A stretch of 64,000 nucleotides of DNA from an uncultured Aquimarina sp. (GCF_947500065.1 NZ_CANMQT010000002.1:310001-374000), one strand, 5' to 3'; counted from the stretch's first letter, positions 1 through 10,767 are shown. Translations and numbers: made by a program. Notes: generated by a model not told the origin, from the sequence alone.

Positions 1-3000
1 AACTTGCATACAGGCTAAATCTGGATTATTATTACTAGCATAAATTGAAATGTTTGTATTGTTGCCGTTTTGAAGGTTCACACTTGTCAATGCATTGTCA
101 TTTACTAAAAACCATTCTAAAGCAACATTAGTAGAGGCATCTAGTGTGGTAATTGCATTGTTGTAACACACAAATTCTACCAATGCTGTATTACCAGCAA
201 TATCTATACTAGACAATAGGTTGTCATTAACCCATAATTTTTCGAGTAAGATATTATTAGAAACATCGATAGTTGTTATAGGATTGTTACTAGTATGTAA
301 CCATAGTAAAGCTGGATGACTAGAAACATCAATGGAAGTAACGCTATTGTTAGAGAAAATTAAATATTCTAAAGCAGTGTTATTGTCTACGTTTAAGCTA
401 CTCAAATCATTTGATTCTATACTTAGATAAGTAAGGCTTGTATTGCTTGATAAGTCTATGCTTGTTAAAGCATTTTCTCCTATAACGAATGTGGCTAAGT
501 TTATAGACGATGATATATCTACGGTACTTAAACTGTTATTACTTAATGACAATGAATTAAGAACACTTAAACCGGTGAGATTAACGCTTGTTAATCCATT
601 GTTGCTACACTGAATTGTTTCTAAATTAGTATTCCCGCTAAAATCCACAGTAGTTAAATTTGGATTATTATTACAAATAAAGGTTACTAAACTACCATTG
701 GTTGGTAAACTTAATGTAGCAAGGTCATTAGAGTCTAAATCTACCGTTTCTAAAAGCGTATTATTACTAAGGTCTAATGATGTTAAATTATTTACTTCCG
801 CGTCTAAATCAACAAGTGCGGTAAAATCTTCAATTCCTGTTAAATCACTAATACTTTTGCTACTCACATCTAATGAAGTAACTACTTCAATGAATGCTGT
901 TGGAACTTGCCCATCTCCAGAAATATCATCATATCCCAACACTTCCAATTCTGTTTCAAAAACAGCATCTGGAATAGCAGTATAAGCGATTTCACAAACG
1001 GTATCACTAAAAGAAGTTTGTGTATCTATAGTAGTCCAATTTGTAGTGCTATAATTAGCGTCATCTACTAGAATACAATTCAAATAATTATTATCAGCTG
1101 TAAAATTAGTAATGTTTGTATTATTTCCATTTTGAACATTTAAAGAAAGCAACGCATTATTATTAACTGTAACTTCTTGTACTGAAGGATTATTAGACAA
1201 ATCAATAGTAGTTAATGAGTTATTATTCACTCTGAATCTTGTTATTAAAGGATTGTTGCTAACATCCAAAGAGATAAGTTGATTGTTGTTGATTTGTAAA
1301 ATCCCCAAATCTGGTTGATTGCTTAGATCTATAGAGGTTAAATTATTATTTTCAATACGTATATCAGTTAATAGCGGGTTGTTTGATATGTCTAAGGTTT
1401 CAAAATTATTTGTTAGCGCCCATAATCTTGCTAAAGACGTTAAATTAGACAAATCAACACTACTTAGCTCATTATCACTAATATAAAGAGACTCTAACCC
1501 TACAAAATCTTCTATACCAGATAAGTTAGTGATAGACAAACTCCTAACATCTAAAGAAGTTAATGCTTCAACTTCTGCTGTTGGTACCTGGCCATCTCCA
1601 GAAACATCGTCATATATTATGGCTTCTAAGGCAGTTTCAAAATTAGCATCAGGAATCAATGTATACCTACAATATTCAGCTTCTGTAAAACTGGCATGAT
1701 CGTCTATTACTACCCAATTTGTGGTACTATAATCGGCATCATCTACTTGAATGCACGTTAGATTATCATTATTATTTACCGTAAATTGTGCAATACCAGT
1801 GTTAGCACCATTTTTTACGCTTAATTTAGATAGGTTAAGGTTGTTTTTTATTTCAAGAGAATCCAAACTTGAGTTTAAACTTAAATCTATAGTAGTAAGA
1901 TTATCCAAATTACTAAGTGTTAGTAATCTTAGCAAGGTATTATTACTTAAATCAATATCTGTAAAACTTTCGTTATCGGTAACGGATAAATCTTCTAAAA
2001 GGATATTAGATGAAAAATCAATGGAACTAAATATGTTATTTGAAGAACTAACTTTCTCTAGTAGTGGACAACTTGTAACATCAATACTAGCTAGATCAAC
2101 ATTATTGCTACAAGATAACTCTACTAAATTTGAATTACTTGTTAGGTCTAAAGATGTTAGACTGTTTGAATCAACATTTAATGTTTGAAGCGCAACAAAA
2201 ACCTCTATACCCGATAGGTCTGTAATTGAGCTATTAGATGCATCTAATGTGGTAACCACCTCTATTAATTCAGTTGGAACTTGACCATCTCCGGAGATAT
2301 CATCATATCCTAAAGCCTCTAAAGCGGCTTCAAAATTTGCATCTGGAATAGTTGTATAATTACAGTTGGTATCACTAAAAAATGATTGAGAATCTATATT
2401 GGTCCAATTGGTGGTACTATAGGCAGCATCATCAACAATAATGCAAGTCAACTCAGAATTATCTATCGCATTAAATCCCGTAATGTTGGTATTATTCCCG
2501 TTATTGATATTAAGGTAGGATAAGTTATTTTGTTGCAAAGCCACAGTTTTTAAAACAGTATTGGCACTTAAATCAAGGGTTGTAAATGCATTTCCGTTGA
2601 GTCTTAATTCAGATAAAAGCGTATTATTGCTTAAGTCTATTTCTGTAAGTCCCAAACCGCCAACGTGTAAAGTATTTAAGGATATATTATTTGTAACATC
2701 GATACTAGTAATATTGGTAGAATAGCATTCTAGTTTCTCTAAGTTTGAATTGTTAGAAGTATCTAAAACAGAAATATTTGTGCCAAAAATATTTAAAATA
2801 CGTAAAGCTGTGTTATTTGAAATATCTAGACTTGATATATTTGTGTAATAACATTCTAGCGTTTCTAATAGCGGATTGTTACTTACATCTAAGGTTTCTA
2901 AATTACCATTACTCATTAATTTTAAGCTTGTTAAATTTAGGTTATTTGATACATCTATTGAAGTTAAATTATTACTTCTTGCATCTATAGATGTTAAAGC

Positions 3001-5024
3001 TGTATTATTTGTAAGATCTAAGCTAGTTAAACTGTTTGTTCTACAGTCTAATGATTCTAAGGCAGTAAAATCTTCAATACCTGTTAAATCTGAAATTGAT
3101 TGTGATTGTACAGATAAGGAAGTAACAGTGTTTATAAAAATTGTAGGTACTTGTCCGTCACCAGAAATATCATCATAACCCAGTGCTTCCAATCGCGCTT
3201 CAAAATTAGCATCAGGAATTGCCGTATAGTTACAGTCAACTGCACTAAAACTAGTTTGCGAATCTATATTTATCCAATTTGTTATACTATAGGCTACATC
3301 ATCTACTACAATGCAAAATAAATTACTATTACCGGTAGTGTCAAATGTTTGGATTAAAGTATTAGTGCCATTTTGAATGTTAAACTCAGTTAATTGATTG
3401 TCGTTAACTTCTACATACGTCAAAGCTGTATTAGAAGACAAGTCTAAGCTTGAAATTTGATTATTGTATAACGTTAAATGGTTAAGTGAAGTGTTAGTAT
3501 TAGTATTTAACGATGTTAAGGAATTTGAATAGGCTGAAAGTTCTTCTAAATTGGTGTTCTGAGAAATATCTAAACTTGTAAAGCCACAAGAATTGGCCTG
3601 AAGATATTTTATACTTGTATTATTCGATAAATCTAAGGTTGTAATGCTATTGTCTGATATATTTAAATCAATTAGAGCTGTAAAATCTTCAATTCCTGTA
3701 AAATCAACGATGCTCTCACTAGATAAATCTAAATTTGTAATGCCTTCAATTAAAACTGTTGGAACTTGACCATCTCCTAAAATATCATCATAACCTTGAG
3801 CTTCTAATGCGGTTTCAAAATTAGCATCTGGAATGGACGTATAGACGCAGTAATTAGTTTCTGTAAAATTGGTTTCACTATCTATGTTCCCAGACCAGTT
3901 TGTATTGCTGTAGTCTTCATCGTCTACCAAAATACACGAAAGACTTGCATTGTTAGTGGCATCAAACAATGTAAAATTGGCGTTGTTTCCGTTTCTCACA
4001 TTCAATGAATTTAGCAAGTCATTATCAGACACGTCTAATACAACTAATGCGGTATTGGCAGAAACGTCAATACCCGTAATATCGGTTAGCTCTAAACTCA
4101 ACTCCGTCAGATTAACCAACGCGGTAAGATCAATATTAGTCAAGGGATTATTATCCAAACTCACTTTTTCTAATAACGTATTATTGGATAAGTCAATAGA
4201 TGACAGTCCAATTTGGTAGAAATCTAATTCAGTTAATGATGTAAAATCCTCTAGGCCGGTAACGTCATTTATAGAGTTATCACCAATTTGTAAGCTAGTT
4301 ACATTTTCAATTAAAGCGGTAGGGACTTGTCCATCATTAGAAATATCGTCATAACCTAAAGCTTCTAAGGCGGCTTCAAAATTGGTGTCAGGGATTGTAG
4401 TATACCCGCAATAGGACGTGTCACTAAAATTAGTAGTAGCCTCTACATTAGTCCAATTGGTTGTACTATAAGCTGCATCGTCTACCAGTATACAGGTAAG
4501 ATTTGCATTTCCTGTAAAGTCTGTAGAGCTTAAAATTGTATTCGCGCCATTACGTAAGTCTATACTGGTTAGTGAGTTATTACGTACGTTTACTTGCGTT
4601 AATGCTGCGTTAGTACTTAAATCTAGTATTGATAAGCTGTTATTTCGTATGGCTAACACTTCCAGTAGTGTATTATTGCTTAAATTAATTGTAGTTAAGT
4701 TGTTAAAAGCCCCGTAAATATCTGTTATGTTAGGACTATTACTAATATCCAGCGTTGCAATGCTATTTTCTCTGAAAGCAACTGTAATTAAAGCGGTATT
4801 AGCACTTAAATCCAAAGTTGTTAAACTGTTGTTTCTTACCTGTATGAATTGAAGCGCTGTAAAATCTTCAATCCCAGTTAAATCAGAAATATTGGAGTAT
4901 TGAACATCCAATGAGGTTACATTTTCTATTAAATAAGTAGGTACTTGCCCGTTTCCCGAGATATCGTCATAGCCTAAAGCTTCTAAAGCAGCTTCAAAAT
5001 TAGCGTCTGGTATCGCTGTGTAAC
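1..5024 (-). repeat. Seven tandem LRR supermodules
   Basis: Supermodules begin (reading the minus strand) near 5024, 4405, 3845, 3232, 2361, 1668 and 985. The complete ones are about 619, 560, 613, 871, 693 and 683 bp; the last reaches to the window edge. Each has the same order: an IPDANFE-like opener, GYDDISGDGQVPT, SITDLTGIEDF, a variable number of LRR units, an NGNNTN segment, a CIxVDDxxYSTTNW closer. Length differences are close to whole LRR units (about 63 bp), which suggests unit gain and loss inside modules. Boundaries are estimated by eye. Confidence 0.85.
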
Positions 5025-6777
5025 CATAAACCGTCAGCGTTGCCTGATCTGTATTGAGAAATTCACTACAATTATTTTCAAGATAAGCTCTGTAAAAAAG
5101 ACCATCGTAATTTGCAGGAACATTACTTAAAGTCAAGGTGGCTGTTGTTGTTCCCGAATAGATGCTATCATCAGAAAGTGCAGTCCAGGAGTTACCATCT
5201 GCACTACTAAACCAAGATACAGAATCGTAACCTGATGCGGTTACCGAAAATTGCCCGGAACCATTTTCTCCGATACTGATATCTTGCGGTTGCGAACTAA
5301 TAGCTATATCATCACAGCACAACACATTTGACGACATTGGTGTTACACCACATCCGGGTGACTCTGTAAACTCACCCATAACATATTGCGCAGCTGCTAT
5401 ATCGTTAGATGCAAGATTGTATTTATTCTCTCCGGCACCTAAACTGTAATGCATAACAAGATCGGTATCTATAACGTGACCTAATTGATGTGCATGTCCT
5501 AATTCGTGTAAAGCCACTGTCTTAAAATCGTACTGCGAACTCGATGGATCACCGTTGCCATAATACCAATTAGTGCTATCATCCCAGGTAATATCAATTT
5601 CGTTTACAATCGCTTTTCCTGTAGAAACACAAGACCCTAGATATCTTGTGGTCACCTGTCCCAAGACACCTGATGCCAGTTCACTTCCATTGTCAAAACG
5701 TACAATATTAACACCATCTTCTACAGACTCATCCGTAGTTGTCGTACCGTCAAAAACAAAATTTATGCTCGACTCACAATTCCATAGTTCAAAGGCGTCC
5801 TCAAAATAAGTTTTAGCAGAACTCGTATCGAAGTCGGTATGATACACAAAGGTAAATCCGCCATTACCATTATCATCCTGAAGTACATTTGGATATTCAT
5901 TGGTACCTGTTGAGCCATTTAAATGACTATAGCTAATTGTTAAGGGAACCGTTGTTGTTTGAGATTCATTATCGGTATTGGTCACCACAATACTTCCTGT
6001 TCCGGCCAAATACGGAATCTCCACCTGAATTTCGGTGTTACTCCAACTGATGACCTGAGAATCGAGCGCTGTTGTATAACTTGAAGCACCATCATTGGCA
6101 TTAGAGAATCCAACAGATCCTGTATCTGTACCAAAGTTATTACCTGTAATAGTTAAAACTGTTTGGGTACCAGCCGTTGCTGTAAGTGGTGAGAAGCTAT
6201 AAACAATCGGAGCGGCCTTGGCAAAGGACTTGGATTGAGCAACCGGACGGTTTTTAAGATTTGTGAATGCACGATTTGTAGAAAGTTGAATTCTGCCATA
6301 CAGTTCATTTTCAATAGAAGGATATTTATTAAAAAGATCAGATGCTTCATCTGTATACTTACTATACTTTACGACACCCTGAGCAGCAGCAACCAATTGA
6401 TAAAGTCTGCCTTCAACATTCATCTCTTTATTAAAATCTTTCATCAGGAAAATCCCTGTGGTTCCTTTCGATAGATTAGGAGCACTCGAAGTGATCTGTA
6501 TCGCTCCATCAACCTGTCCACCCAAGGTAACCACCTTAAGAGTATTTCCGGTACTTCCTTTGAAACTTTTATAAGTCTCAATCGTATGTACTGTATAAAT
6601 ATTTCGCCTTTTGGTATCCCAGTGCGCTTCACTAGAGACAATGACACCTTCTATAATAATCGAGGCTTCAGCTATCCGCTCCTTTAGCGAAATAGGTTTC
6701 ATTAATGCGCTACACTCCTGCGCAAAAATCGAGATGGGTAAACATAGAAAAATTAGGATAAGTACAATTCTCTTCAT
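1..6777 (-). CDS. Giant secreted metzincin protease with LRR supermodules (3' end outside window)
   Basis: An uninterrupted reverse-strand frame of 2259 codons starts at ATG 6777 (MKRIVLILIFLCLPISIFAQ, a clear signal peptide) and is still open at base 1. After an N-terminal region comes an IPT/TIG-like beta domain (about residues 188-283), then a zinc protease domain (about 309-470) with the metzincin motif HELGHAHQLGH (H424, E425, H428, H434) and a Met-turn (VMHYS). An Ig-like segment (about 500-580) leads into seven supermodules, each opening with a YTxIPDxNFExxLE motif and holding 20-23 residue leucine-rich repeats of the LTSLDLSNNT type. The family is typical of secreted Flavobacteriia proteins that end in a T9SS tail; that tail would lie beyond the window. 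The role is probably extracellular proteolysis or adhesion; the substrate is unknown. Many short plus-strand frames here are shadows. Confidence 0.9.
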   Translation of the reverse strand, partial: MKRIVLILIFLCLPISIFAQECSALMKPISLKERIAEASIIIEGVIVSSEAHWDTKRRNIYTVHTIETYKSFKGSTGNTLKVVTLGGQVDGAIQITSSAPNLSKGTTGIFLMKDFNKEMNVEGRLYQLVAAAQGVVKYSKYTDEASDLFNKYPSIENELYGRIQLSTNRAFTNLKNRPVAQSKSFAKAAPIVYSFSPLTATAGTQTVLTITGNNFGTDTGSVGFSNANDGASSYTTALDSQVISWSNTEIQVEIPYLAGTGSIVVTNTDNESQTTTVPLTISYSHLNGSTGTNEYPNVLQDDNGNGGFTFVYHTDFDTSSAKTYFEDAFELWNCESSINFVFDGTTTTDESVEDGVNIVRFDNGSELASGVLGQVTTRYLGSCVSTGKAIVNEIDITWDDSTNWYYGNGDPSSSQYDFKTVALHELGHAHQLGHVIDTDLVMHYSLGAGENKYNLASNDIAAAQYVMGEFTESPGCGVTPMSSNVLCCDDIAISSQPQDISIGENGSGQFSVTASGYDSVSWFSSADGNSWTALSDDSIYSGTTTATLTLSNVPANYDGLFYRAYLENNCSEFLNTDQATLTVYGYTAIPDANFEAALEALGYDDISGNGQVPTYLIENVTSLDVQYSNISDLTGIEDFTALQFIQVRNNSLTTLDLSANTALITVAFRENSIATLDISNSPNITDIYGAFNNLTTINLSNNTLLEVLAIRNNSLSILDLSTNAALTQVNVRNNSLTSIDLRNGANTILSSTDFTGNANLTCILVDDAAYSTTNWTNVEATTNFSDTSYCGYTTIPDTNFEAALEALGYDDISNDGQVPTALIENVTSLQIGDNSINDVTGLEDFTSLTELDFYQIGLSSIDLSNNTLLEKVSLDNNPLTNIDLTALVNLTELSLELTDITGIDVSANTALVVLDVSDNDLLNSLNVRNGNNANFTLFDATNNASLSCILVDDEDYSNTNWSGNIDSETNFTETNYCVYTSIPDANFETALEAQGYDDILGDGQVPTVLIEGITNLDLSSESIVDFTGIEDFTALIDLNISDNSITTLDLSNNTSIKYLQANSCGFTSLDISQNTNLEELSAYSNSLTSLNTNTNTSLNHLTLYNNQISSLDLSSNTALTYVEVNDNQLTEFNIQNGTNTLIQTFDTTGNSNLFCIVVDDVAYSITNWINIDSQTSFSAVDCNYTAIPDANFEARLEALGYDDISGDGQVPTIFINTVTSLSVQSQSISDLTGIEDFTALESLDCRTNSLTSLDLTNNTALTSIDARSNNLTSIDVSNNLNLTSLKLMSNGNLETLDVSNNPLLETLECYYTNISSLDISNNTALRILNIFGTNISVLDTSNNSNLEKLECYSTNITSIDVTNNISLNTLHVGGLGLTEIDLSNNTLLSELRLNGNAFTTLDLSANTVLKTVALQQNNLSYLNINNGNNTNITGFNAIDNSELTCIIVDDAAYSTTNWTNIDSQSFFSDTNCNYTTIPDANFEAALEALGYDDISGDGQVPTELIEVVTTLDASNSSITDLSGIEVFVALQTLNVDSNSLTSLDLTSNSNLVELSCSNNVDLASIDVTSCPLLEKVSSSNNIFSSIDFSSNILLEDLSVTDNESFTDIDLSNNTLLRLLTLSNLDNLTTIDLSLNSSLDSLEIKNNLNLSKLSVKNGANTGIAQFTVNNNDNLTCIQVDDADYSTTNWVVIDDHASFTEAEYCRYTLIPDANFETALEAIIYDDVSGDGQVPTAEVEALTSLDVRSLSITNLSGIEDFVGLESLYISDNELSSVDLSNLTSLARLWALTNNFETLDISNNPLLTDIRIENNNLTSIDLSNQPDLGILQINNNQLISLDVSNNPLITRFRVNNNSLTTIDLSNNPSVQEVTVNNNALLSLNVQNGNNTNITNFTADNNYLNCILVDDANYSTTNWTTIDTQTSFSDTVCEIAYTAIPDAVFETELEVLGYDDISGDGQVPTAFIEVVTSLDVSSKSISDLTGIEDFTALVDLDAEVNNLTSLDLSNNTLLETVDLDSNDLATLSLPTNGSLVTFICNNNPNLTTVDFSGNTNLETIQCSNNGLTSVNLTGLSVLNSLSLSNNSLSTVDISSSINLATFVIGENALTSIDLSSNTSLTYLSIESNDLSSLNVDNNTALEYLIFSNNSVTSIDVSSHPALLWLHTSNNPITTIDVSNNILLEKLWVNDNLLSSIDIAGNTALVEFVCYNNAITTLDASTNVALEWFLVNDNALTSVNLQNGNNTNISIYASNNNPDLACMQV

Positions 6778-7157
6778 TTGGGATGCTTTACTATTAATAC
6801 TTGTTACTTTACAGCATAAAATTCACCAAATGCTACATGTTTATATTGTGCTTTGGGGCTTTTACACAGTATTCAGTTTATGAGTTCGCACCATCCTCAC
6901 CTGAAAATGAAGTTAGGGAGAAACTCAGACTGCGAAATAATAGAATTTGTTTAAAACCCCAAAGAATAGACTGCGGACAAACAGGCGGACAGTACCGTTA
7001 AACTATTGATTTTGATGAAGAAATGGTATTTGTACGTTAATTTTTAAAGAAAAGCATGAGTTCAAGGCTTGGGATAAAAATTTTATCTTGGATCTCGAAT
7101 GGATGGATTTTTGGATAAGGAAATTAAAATGTACAATGGATTGTATCTAACAATAGA
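6778..7157. other. Intergenic region, no supported gene
   Basis: This stretch holds the 5' flank of the large protease gene and the 3' flank of the regulator at 7158-8861. Short open frames are present but show no family resemblance I can defend. No convincing terminator hairpin or -7 box was found. The run at 7056-7150 reads like a possible gene-end fragment but is not identifiable. Confidence 0.5.
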
Positions 7158-8861
7158 CTATATACTTTTCAAATAATTTTCTAAGTCTTCATCGATTTCC
7201 AGTTCCAGTTTTTTTCGAATGCGATAGCGAGACTTTCTGATGGCTTCAACCGTAGTACTTCGTAAACGAGAAATTTCGTTTCTATTGAGTCCCATATAGA
7301 TATAAGAACATATTTCTAAATCGGTTTCAGTTAAATTTGGTGCTTTGACCTTTAAACGTTGCAGATACTCATAATTCAGAATTTCGATATCATTCTTGAT
7401 GGTGTTAAGCTGATTGTCCTCTAATAATTCGGACTTTAGCTTATTGAGGATGGTATTTATGGATACCGCATTATCCTCTTGCTTTATTTTTATTAAGTTG
7501 TCTGCTAATTCTCTTTTGGATTTTAAATGGTAATACGACTCGTGCAGTAGTTTAGAAATTTTGGTTTCATTGTGTTGTATTTGTTGATTCATTTGTGCTA
7601 CCTCCAAAGTCATCGTACGAAGCATTTCTTCTTTTTGCCTGGCAATTTTATGATTCAAATACATCTGAAAAACCACATAGGCCAAGAACCCCATATTAAC
7701 GACAAAGGCAGTTTGTATCACCAGCATTGCATTTAAAATATCATTGGTAAATGTTACCGAAATAATTATAAGATTGAGCAGTACCCATTTTGCAAAAGGT
7801 TTTTTACCTTTAATTGCTTTGATCGTCAACCAGAAAGAAGACAAAACAGTCAATAAGCCAAAAACCTGAAAAAACGGGGCACTATAGGTTCCATAAAAAA
7901 CAGGTGTTACTATTACGAAAACCACCCCCAAAACCGGGATAAGCGTAAAAACAAGTATTACTTTTCGGGAAAAATAACCTGGAAATAAGTAATGATGATA
8001 TAAGAAGAAAAATCCTAGGCCTGAATAATAACAGAAATATCGTAATCGCTGCGTAATTTCGAAAGAGATTTCGGGGAACATATTATGCATAAATGCCTCA
8101 CCTACAAATAGCTGTCTTCCACATCCGAATATACAGAAAAGTCCAAAATACAAAAAGTATTTTTCCTTATGAACACTTGTGTATGTAAATATCTGGTAGA
8201 TCCCGAAAATTATGATCAGAAAAGTAACTAAACTCTCGAATACAAATTTTCTTTGTTTAATTATATAAAAGCTCTCTTTCTCATTAATTGAATTTTGAAG
8301 TGGAAAACCTCCTCCTAAACGAGAATTGGAACTTGAAATTAACAGCATTACATCCAAAAATTCCTCTTTTGGCAGGTCTACTACAAGAGCCGGTATACCA
8401 TCTACAGAATTCGCAAGATTTTTAGATAGATTCCCGTGTGCTACCTGCTTTTTCCCGTTAATCCATACTTCACAAGCTCCTAAAACTCTCGAAAAATTAA
8501 GCACAGCTTCATTTTGAAGGTCTTCTTGTTTAATAAAAAACCGGTAGGTTCCAAAACCTTTTGGTGGATATCCTATCCGTGTCCAAACAGTAGATATCGA
8601 ACTGATAGTATCAGGTTTAACAAGCTTCGTTTGATCAAAAGTGCCTTCTTCATTTACCGGCCATTGATTCCAATAAAAAAGTAGTTTTATATCTAGAATA
8701 AGCTTTGTTGTTTTTTGAACATTCCAGGAAGCAAGAGTAACATATTCATCATCAGATTTGACAACATCTTGTCTTTTTGACAAACAACTTCTAAGCAAAA
8801 AGAGAGTAATACCTATTAAAATTATTTTAAAAAAAAGGGAACTTCGTTCTTTCAAATTCAT
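7158..8861 (-). CDS. Membrane-anchored 7TM sensor with LuxR-like HTH (paralogue 1)
   Basis: This 567-residue protein starts with a lipoprotein-like signal (LLLRSC, Cys about 26, a weak lipobox because of the Arg). A beta-sandwich sensor region of the 7TMR-DISMED2 or galactose-binding kind follows (about 45-215; GTYRFFIKQED and CEVWINGK motifs). Then come seven hydrophobic segments (about 210-410), a coiled coil (about 415-480) and a C-terminal LuxR/GerE-like helix-turn-helix (about 500-560; LTETDLEICSYIYMGLNRNEIS, then RKSRYRIRKKL). It therefore looks like a one-component regulator that senses outside the cytoplasmic membrane and binds DNA from the membrane. No kinase or receiver domain is present. 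It is a tandem duplicate of the 9040-10743 gene, similar over its whole length. The ligand is unknown. Confidence 0.8.
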   Translation of the reverse strand: MNLKERSSLFFKIILIGITLFLLRSCLSKRQDVVKSDDEYVTLASWNVQKTTKLILDIKLLFYWNQWPVNEEGTFDQTKLVKPDTISSISTVWTRIGYPPKGFGTYRFFIKQEDLQNEAVLNFSRVLGACEVWINGKKQVAHGNLSKNLANSVDGIPALVVDLPKEEFLDVMLLISSSNSRLGGGFPLQNSINEKESFYIIKQRKFVFESLVTFLIIIFGIYQIFTYTSVHKEKYFLYFGLFCIFGCGRQLFVGEAFMHNMFPEISFEITQRLRYFCYYSGLGFFFLYHHYLFPGYFSRKVILVFTLIPVLGVVFVIVTPVFYGTYSAPFFQVFGLLTVLSSFWLTIKAIKGKKPFAKWVLLNLIIISVTFTNDILNAMLVIQTAFVVNMGFLAYVVFQMYLNHKIARQKEEMLRTMTLEVAQMNQQIQHNETKISKLLHESYYHLKSKRELADNLIKIKQEDNAVSINTILNKLKSELLEDNQLNTIKNDIEILNYEYLQRLKVKAPNLTETDLEICSYIYMGLNRNEISRLRSTTVEAIRKSRYRIRKKLELEIDEDLENYLKSI

Positions 8862-8885
8862 TGCTTACAAAAAACTGATGTATTA

Positions 8886-8893
8886 CAAAAATA
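8886..8893 (-). promoter_or_regulatory. -7 box of the 7158-8861 regulator
   Basis: On the minus strand this reads TATTTTTG, an exact match to the Bacteroidota -7 consensus TAnnTTTG, 25 bp before the start codon. The same 8-mer sits at the same distance before the paralogue at 10743, so it was conserved after duplication. No clear -33 TTTG was found. Confidence 0.55.
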
Positions 8894-9039
8894 CTCAAAA
8901 AAGAAGGATATCTGTTGAAAATTCAAGCCTCTAATGTCTTCAATTGAATCTAAAACTAAGCTTATTTTAAACACGAAATACAATATCAATTCATAGGAGA
9001 CCACTAGGGTTTACCGTTTGAAATCCTCGTGAAAAAAGA

Positions 9040-10743
9040 TTAAATGTTTTTTAAATAATTTTCTAAGTCCTCATCAACCTCCAACTCTAATTTTTTTCGA
9101 ACCCGATACCTAGACTTTCTTACTGCCTCTATGGTTGTATTGCGCAATCTGGAAATTTCGTTTCTACCAAGTCCCATATGGATATAAGAGCAAATTTCTA
9201 AATCGGTATCTGTTAGATTTGGCGCATTGGCTTTTAACCTTTTCAAATACTCATAATTAAGAATTTCTATGTCATTTTTGATGGTATTGAGCTGATTGTC
9301 TTCAAGTAATTCTGATTTTAGATTTTTAAGAATGTTTGTTAACGATACCGTATCATCTTCCTGCTTGATTTTTGTTAAGTTATCCGCTATTTCTCTTTTT
9401 GACTTTAGGTGATAATATGATTCATGTAGCAACTTAGAAATCTTTGCTTTATTCGTTTGTATTTGTTCATTCATTTGCGCTACTTCCAGAGTCATCGTAC
9501 GAAGCATTTCTTCCTTTCGTTTCGCAATTTTATGATTTAAATATACCTGAAAAACCACATAAGTAAGTAATCCCATATTAACAACAAAATCAGTTTTTCT
9601 AAGCATCATCGCATTCAAGATATCATTGGTAAATGTTACTGAGATGATTATGAGATTGAGTAATATCCATTTTGCAAATGGCTTTTCATCTTTAATGGCT
9701 TTTACCATCAACCAGTATCCGGCTACAAGATTTATAAAACCAAATAATTGAAAAACCGGCGCACTGTACGTACCATAAAAAACAGGTGCTATTGCAACAT
9801 ATAATGTTCCTAAAACCGGAAATAGCGTAAAAAAAAGAACAACTCTTCGAGAAAAATAGCCGGGATATAAGTAATGATGGTACAAAAATATAAGTCCAAG
9901 TCCTGCATAAAAACAGATGTATCGCAACCGTTGAACAATTTCAAAAGAAATTTCGGGAAACATTTTATGAATAACTGTCTCACTAACAAACAATTGCCTG
10001 GATGCCCCAATAATACAAAAGAGTCCAAAATACAAGAAATACTTTTCTTTATGAACGCTGGTATATATAAATATTTGGTACATACCGAAAATTATAATCA
10101 GCAAAGTGACCAGACTCTCAAATGCAAATTTTCTCTGTTTAAATAGGGAAAAGCTTGCTTTTTCGTCTATAGAGTTTTGAAGTGGAAAACCTCCACCCAA
10201 ACGAGAATTCGAACTTGAAACCAGCAACATCACGTCCAAAAACTCTTCTTTGGGAAGCTCTACGATAAGAGCAGGGATACCATCTACAGAATCAGCAAGA
10301 TTTTTAGATAGATTTCCGTGTGTTGTTTGCTTTTCCCCGTTAATCCATACTTCACAAGCTCCTAAAACTCTGGATAAATTAAGCACCGCTTCATTTTGAA
10401 CGTCTTCTTGTTTTATAAAAAAACGATAGGTTCCGAAACCTTTTGGAGGATATCCTTTACGTGTCCAAACGGATGAAGTTGAATTAACAGTATCAGGACG
10501 TGTCAGTATGTTTTTATCAAAAACACCTTGCTCATTTTTAGGCCATTGTTTCCAATAGAAAAGTAATTTGGAATCTATAATGAGCTTTGTAGTTTTTTGG
10601 GTATTCCAGGAGGGAATATCTATATATTCATTGTCTGATGTAACTACCCCTTGCTTTTTTGATATACAACCTCCCAATAAAAGAAAGGTGATACCAATTA
10701 AGGACATTTTAGAAAACAGAAACCTTCGTTCTTTCAAATTCAT
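9040..10743 (-). CDS. Membrane-anchored 7TM sensor with LuxR-like HTH (paralogue 2)
   Basis: This is a 567-residue paralogue of the 7158-8861 protein, identical in length and domain order: lipoprotein signal with a good lipobox (LLGGC), an extracytoplasmic beta-sandwich containing VWINGEKQ, seven membrane segments, a coiled coil and a LuxR-like helix-turn-helix (LTDTDLEICSYIHMGLGRNEIS). The membrane part and the sandwich diverge more in places (for example the second membrane segment region) than the HTH, so the two may read different signals with similar DNA targets. The genes are 178 bp apart, same strand, each with its own -7 box, so they can be expressed separately. This family is common in Flavobacteriia but functionally poorly described. 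Confidence 0.8.
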   Translation of the reverse strand: MNLKERRFLFSKMSLIGITFLLLGGCISKKQGVVTSDNEYIDIPSWNTQKTTKLIIDSKLLFYWKQWPKNEQGVFDKNILTRPDTVNSTSSVWTRKGYPPKGFGTYRFFIKQEDVQNEAVLNLSRVLGACEVWINGEKQTTHGNLSKNLADSVDGIPALIVELPKEEFLDVMLLVSSSNSRLGGGFPLQNSIDEKASFSLFKQRKFAFESLVTLLIIIFGMYQIFIYTSVHKEKYFLYFGLFCIIGASRQLFVSETVIHKMFPEISFEIVQRLRYICFYAGLGLIFLYHHYLYPGYFSRRVVLFFTLFPVLGTLYVAIAPVFYGTYSAPVFQLFGFINLVAGYWLMVKAIKDEKPFAKWILLNLIIISVTFTNDILNAMMLRKTDFVVNMGLLTYVVFQVYLNHKIAKRKEEMLRTMTLEVAQMNEQIQTNKAKISKLLHESYYHLKSKREIADNLTKIKQEDDTVSLTNILKNLKSELLEDNQLNTIKNDIEILNYEYLKRLKANAPNLTDTDLEICSYIHMGLGRNEISRLRNTTIEAVRKSRYRVRKKLELEVDEDLENYLKNI

Positions 10744-10767
10744 TGCTTAAAAACAACTTGTTTATTG

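Noticed and set aside
698..4219. Plus-strand open frames across 1-6777
   Set aside because: They lie opposite a continuous minus-strand frame with signal peptide, protease motif and repeats; they are low-complexity shadows of the LRR code.
1..5024. Regular repeats that might suggest a CRISPR array
   Set aside because: The repeats are coding LRR units with frame-preserving variation, not identical 25-40 bp repeats with unique spacers.
7056..7150. Short frame EFKAWDKNFILDLEWMDFW as a remnant of a sugar transferase C-terminus
   Set aside because: The resemblance to bacterial sugar transferase ends is slight and only about 30 codons long; it cannot be separated from chance.
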